Shown here one piece after another: positions 59,691 through 64,000 of a stretch of 64,000 nt of DNA. This DNA comes from Solea solea (Eukaryota > Chordata > Actinopteri > Pleuronectiformes > Soleidae): positions 598,501 through 662,500 of the forward strand of contig NC_081150.1 in the NCBI RefSeq assembly GCF_958295425.1, read 5' to 3'. Within the stretch, counting starts at the first letter, position 1; each line of letters opens with the position of its first letter. A model generated the notes under the pieces. That model did not search any database. It worked only from the letters and a program-made list of their open reading frames with translations, and was not told the DNA's origin. Position numbers and translations under genes: made by a program.

Positions 59691-61642
59691 TTTGGTGTAA
59701 TTAGTGACTTCTAATAGTGAGACTGTAGACTTCAGCATTTAGAGGACTCTTCCGTTCACCCCTCGTTTTCCCAGTGTCCTCCTTATACCAGAAATGTCTT
59801 TCTTCTTTCTTGGTTTACACATCGTGTTCATGTCTTACTATCATTTGCAAAGTAAGAAGCTCCTGCTTGAAAAACAAAGGCTTTTTCTACAAATACCAAC
59901 AATGATTTTAACGTGATTTTACACTTTCACAAACATACTGATGGGCAATGCATTCAATTTCTGCCATAAGCCCTTGTAGATGTGACACACTGGAGCTTTA
60001 AAGTGAAAAGTTACAGAATATAATAAAGAATAATACAATGAGGTCTGTCTGTGTGACTGACTGTGAAGACCTTCCTGAGCAAACTGAATGACTGTCCACT
60101 CAGCAGCCACGGTATTTTTTAATGGCCCCCGATTTCCTCACTGCTCCTTTTGTGTCCCTCTTCAACATGGTTCACATGCCCACTGATGCCTTTATCCACG
60201 CAGACAAATCCCAAGCAACTGTGACCACATCCTCGCCATTCTGTGCAGGAAAAACTCCAACTGCAGTGCTGGGAGCTGCCACAGGTTTGCAGCTGTTTGA
60301 GCTAAATACAGTCTGAGAGAGTCCAACCCGCTCTGATGTGCTCTTCAGGATCAGACGTAGTCATTGCACGTTTCCCAACAAAAAGTCATGCCACGTATGT
60401 ACATTTCCATAACTACGGTGGCCTTTGCAGTCCAGAGGAGTTGTTGCTCTTCTTCATTTGTGTAAACTGAAACAAGTCAATCTTTATTTATACTTTATTC
60501 TTCTTCTCTCATCCTCTCTCTGATGCTCACTCACCTCCATAATAAGTGTGAGCAGACTGATGACGCTCTGTATGTACCCATGTGAGTCCCAAAGACTGGG
60601 TCGGGGACCCACAGATGAGTCGCCAGAGATTTTTTTTGATCCCAAAAACTGATTTGCTGAATTTCCCCGATCTATGTGTATATATTTTAAATAACATGCA
60701 TACGATGAACAAGCAGTTCATTTGTTAAACATCTCTTGGAAATGATTAGTTTACAAATTCAAAGTTAGATTAAGTATTACCAATATTGTTGTAAAATGAG
60801 TCGCCATGTTGTGCTTTTGGTCATGATAACTTAGCATCTTTGAAAGGATGTTTGTGAAACATTGGCTTTGAATAAAGAGGATTTGAAGTCATGGAAACCT
60901 AACACATTTTATTTTATAGAGACGATACACTAATGATAAATATAATAAACTTCTTCCAGTAAACCATGGTACATGTTACACATGTTGTTTTCATACTCTG
61001 TGATAAACAAGCTAAAAAAGAGCCACGTCATTGGACTCCATTCACACTAGATTGTAGCTAGATAGGATTTTAACCTGATTACATATGAATATGAGTCTCT
61101 AGTGTCCACATTAGATCAGATCACCCTGTCCAGCCTGCGTCACATCCTTATGCTGTTTGCACACACTCACCAAAACAGGAAAAACACAAGATGGCAGCCA
61201 GCTGTGTTATTTAGTTTTCTTGCTGTCTGATTGGTCCGGCCTTCACTCGATCCACATGTGTCTTGAATATTTTGAGGACTCAATAGTATCTGCTCTGGCT
61301 TCCTCATTGTTTTTCACAGCCTGCATTTGTTGGTGATTATGTGTTTGCATTCACACTCTTTCTCACTGTGGTTACACGATGACCAAATTCAAATAAACAT
61401 TTTGCTGTAAAAGTGACTGTAAATAGCTTTCACTTTTTCCTCTGGAAGGTCGCGTAAGGTTAACAAAAGAGTCTGTGAAGCACATGACAGGCTCCATAAC
61501 CACAGATGTAATTGCTCTGTGGTGAATATCCAGCAGCTTTTTAACCCCAAGAAGATGTTACAATGTTACACATCTGAATCACAGACTTGTGTTGTGTTAA
61601 AAAGGTGTTTAAGATTCTTTGAAAGTATGCTTGGATAACACA
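59691..61642. other. Intergenic, nothing recognised
   Basis: AT-rich unique sequence. Confidence 0.5.
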
Positions 61643-62030
61643 CTTTCCACTCTGGTCCCAACTCGCCTCGCCTCGGCACGGCACGGCACGGTTTAGGTTG
61701 CATCTCCACTAAAAAAGAAGTACCTACTCAACGTGGGCGGAGTCATTGCTGCACAGCAGCGTGAAACTGCGGTGACTTTGTTTTACACACACACACACAC
61801 ACACACACACCAACGAGTGACAAGTGACTTGTAAAGCAGTTGTTTTCAGTGCAGCTGAATCATTAGAATCAGTTTATTAAAAATATGTGTTCAGTGACTG
61901 GAGCACAGACTCCGTCTGACTGTCACTGGACTGAAGTACAGCAGCAGTGTCTGTGATGCCGCCCGCGATCAAATACACCAGACTCCTCTGTTAAATACGT
62001 GATGTCACGTGATGGATGTTATGGAGGACA
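61643..62030. mobile_element. MITE family B, copy 4
   Basis: It begins CTTTCCACTCTGG then CTCGCCTCGCCTCGGCACGG. It shares GTACCTACTCAACGTGGGCG and the internal AATACACCAGACTCCTCTGT module (inverted relative to copy 3). It holds a CA microsatellite (61783-61811) and a TCACGTGATG stretch. The far end is not resolved. Confidence 0.65.
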
Positions 62031-63659
62031 GTCACTGATTGGTTTTCATGTCAGTGCTGTTCACACCATCCGCGCTGCCCGGCCTGTGCATTGAGTTTGT
62101 ATTTACACTCAAACCTTTGTTCAGTGGCTAAAATCGTCTTATCCTTGTGTCTCCACTGAGAGCAAGGTGTTTCTTGGCATAAGGCGTGTTCAGGGGTTGT
62201 CCACGGTGCAGCCAGCGCTTCATATCTGTCAGAGCCATAAGTAACCACACTTCAGAAAAGTCACACAATGTAGAACAATGAACTCACTGAACTGTGAATG
62301 AATCTGGTTGTTTCCAGGCTCAGTTTTAAAAACCTATGACTACGTCTGGTACTTTTGTGTGGGGTTGGCACAGATTACATTAAATACCTAAACAAAGACT
62401 CAGCAAACACATAAAAGCAAAGCGATTGTGCAGGAAACAAGATGCCATTTACGCTGCATCACTGCGGCCAGGTGCACACGCTGAAGAATGAGGAATCTGT
62501 GAAGGCCGTGTCTAATGCGGGGGCTGTGTCTAAGTGTGATAACACTGGCTTGTTTCAGCAGACAAACTGTGCTGTTTATTCAATCAATAAAACAAGTCCA
62601 CAGTGTCCAAACAGACCAACACACAGGTGGATACAAGAGCTCATTAAAAAGCTGTTCATTTCTCTGAACCCTCTGTCACTATCACCACCCCCTTATTAAA
62701 CTGCTGTATTTGGGAAACGTTGAGGAGACAAGAGTTCCACTTGAACGCAGCAATAGAAACATCGAGTAACGAGCGACATGGTTCAAACTAATGAACAGTG
62801 TCTGACCCCAAATTTCACAAAGTGCGACTAACACAAGTAACAATGTTACGTACATGTTGAGCTGGAGCTCTGATCTCACAGAACACAAGCTCTTCACCCT
62901 CCACATTTGAACTTTCTCCATGTCGACGGATTCACAGCTAACCAATCAGTGTTGTTGGTGAAAACACAGCAGATCTCCTGAGCGTCACGTTCCGTATGAT
63001 CAATAATCGCCAGTCTCTCTGAAATAATTGCTCTGCCTTTTCAGACTAGGAGCTAGTTGTTGAGCAGCATTTGAAATTGTTCGACAAACTTAAACTGACA
63101 GGAAAAGGAAGTTTGTGATGTCCAAGAACAACTTCTGAATATCACATTACATGTTGGCACCGCCCATCAAAGGATCCTGACTTTGCATTGCCATTGCTTT
63201 TGCTTATGTGGTGGAGTCACGTCATTTTGACACATTACGTGGTCATTTCACGTATTTCTGTGAGATCAGGTTCTCTGAGTTTCCACACACATGTCAACTG
63301 TAGCTCTAAAGACTTAATCAGTCTGATCCTGATCAAATAGTGGAACCATGTATCTCCGTTTTGATGTTAACATCAGGACGTGATCAGAGTCAGAGACAAT
63401 ACTATGATCAGGTCTCAACATGGTCCTGTATTAAGCTGATGCATAGAGTTCCTGCAGGAGTTGACCTTTGATCTTTGAGCAGATTTTTAGTTGCTAGAAC
63501 TGTTTAAACTTCAGGGTAGTGGACAGACACAGACACAGGCACTGCAACATGCTCGTAATCACAGAGAATCTTTCTTTGTCCTTTTGCAAAAGCTTTCATT
63601 TAAATCTTTCTAGGTTGTATGAGAATACCTGATTCATGTTGTCATCGTGGATAGTAACA
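62031..63659. other. Intergenic, nothing recognised
   Basis: No gene seen up to the LINE relic at the right edge. Confidence 0.5.
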
Positions 63660-63890
63660 GGAACTTTATGTGAATCCAGGGGAACCAAACACAACCTCTT
63701 CTCTTTCCTTTGTGTCCATCTCACTCCGCTCAACCACACGTTCAACACCATGTTGGTGAAGCCCAGAGCTGTCAGACTTACTTAAAGTCAGAATTAGAAC
63801 TGTATCATCAGCATATTTTAAAATGCATTGATCTGCGTTACGTATACAACAATCATCATCTGCTGAAGTCACAGTTTTGTGCACACGATC
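63660..63890 (-). mobile_element. LINE reverse-transcriptase relic
   Basis: The minus frame reads CILKYADDTVLILTLSKSD, containing the YADD catalytic motif (63805-63817), then GLHQHGVERVVE and EREEVVFG in the order of the RT palm of fish non-LTR elements. One short frame survives. Confidence 0.75.
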
Positions 63891-64000
63891 ACAATCGTTT
63901 GTTTTGGTCTGACATGTTGGTGCTCAGTTTTACATTTTACACTTTTAAACGAGCGGGGCGGATCCTCAACCCATTGTTGTTTTTTGTAAGAAGTAAATAT

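Overview
This window is nuclear DNA from a ray-finned fish, most likely a percomorph-type teleost. The evidence is two lens gamma-M crystallin genes (an aquatic-vertebrate class), a decayed Sleeping Beauty-like Tc1 transposon, tRNA- and 5S-derived SINEs, several MITE families, decayed LINE fragments, a solo LTR and many microsatellites. It is not bacterial or viral: coding density is very low and almost all open frames are chance frames in AT-rich sequence.

The only confident genes are two tandem, same-strand, single-exon gamma-M crystallin genes at 34269-34823 and 39421-39975, 5.15 kb apart. Each sits in a duplicated block of about 0.9 kb carrying its own TATA box, MAF-like and SOX-like motifs, a CAG/CAT-rich 5'UTR and an AATAAA signal. 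The coding sequences read as identical, while the promoters differ at several bases, including the TATA box. Both genes lack the introns usual in vertebrate gamma crystallins. The protein is extremely methionine-rich (30 of 184 residues) and has one tryptophan, as expected for densely packed fish lens.

Layout: 1-30000 is intergenic, with SINEs (1655, 6205), MITEs (3886, 15734, 22149, 25515), a LINE tail (16365), an LTR-like fragment (24900) and a solo LTR with a 5-bp target duplication (29169-29639). 30600-33800 holds a reverse-transcriptase remnant, a perfect 33-bp hairpin and nested repeats leading to the crystallin locus. 34000-40110 is the crystallin pair. 41000-47000 holds SINEs and a chimeric, internally deleted Tc1 element. 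50137-50715 is a MITE split by a SINE. 50870-52020 is the only CpG-rich stretch; it has two ETS motifs, a splice donor, an acceptor, a 12-nt minisatellite and a polyA signal, so it may be a short spliced non-coding transcript or a retroelement-derived promoter. 53800-64000 is again intergenic, with further copies of the same repeat families and a LINE fragment at the right edge.

No tRNA, rRNA or CRISPR loci are supported. I found no unknown multi-gene system. The most informative signals are the apparent homogenisation of the two intronless crystallins, the 5S-headed SINE, two insertions with clear target duplications, and the CpG-rich candidate transcript.
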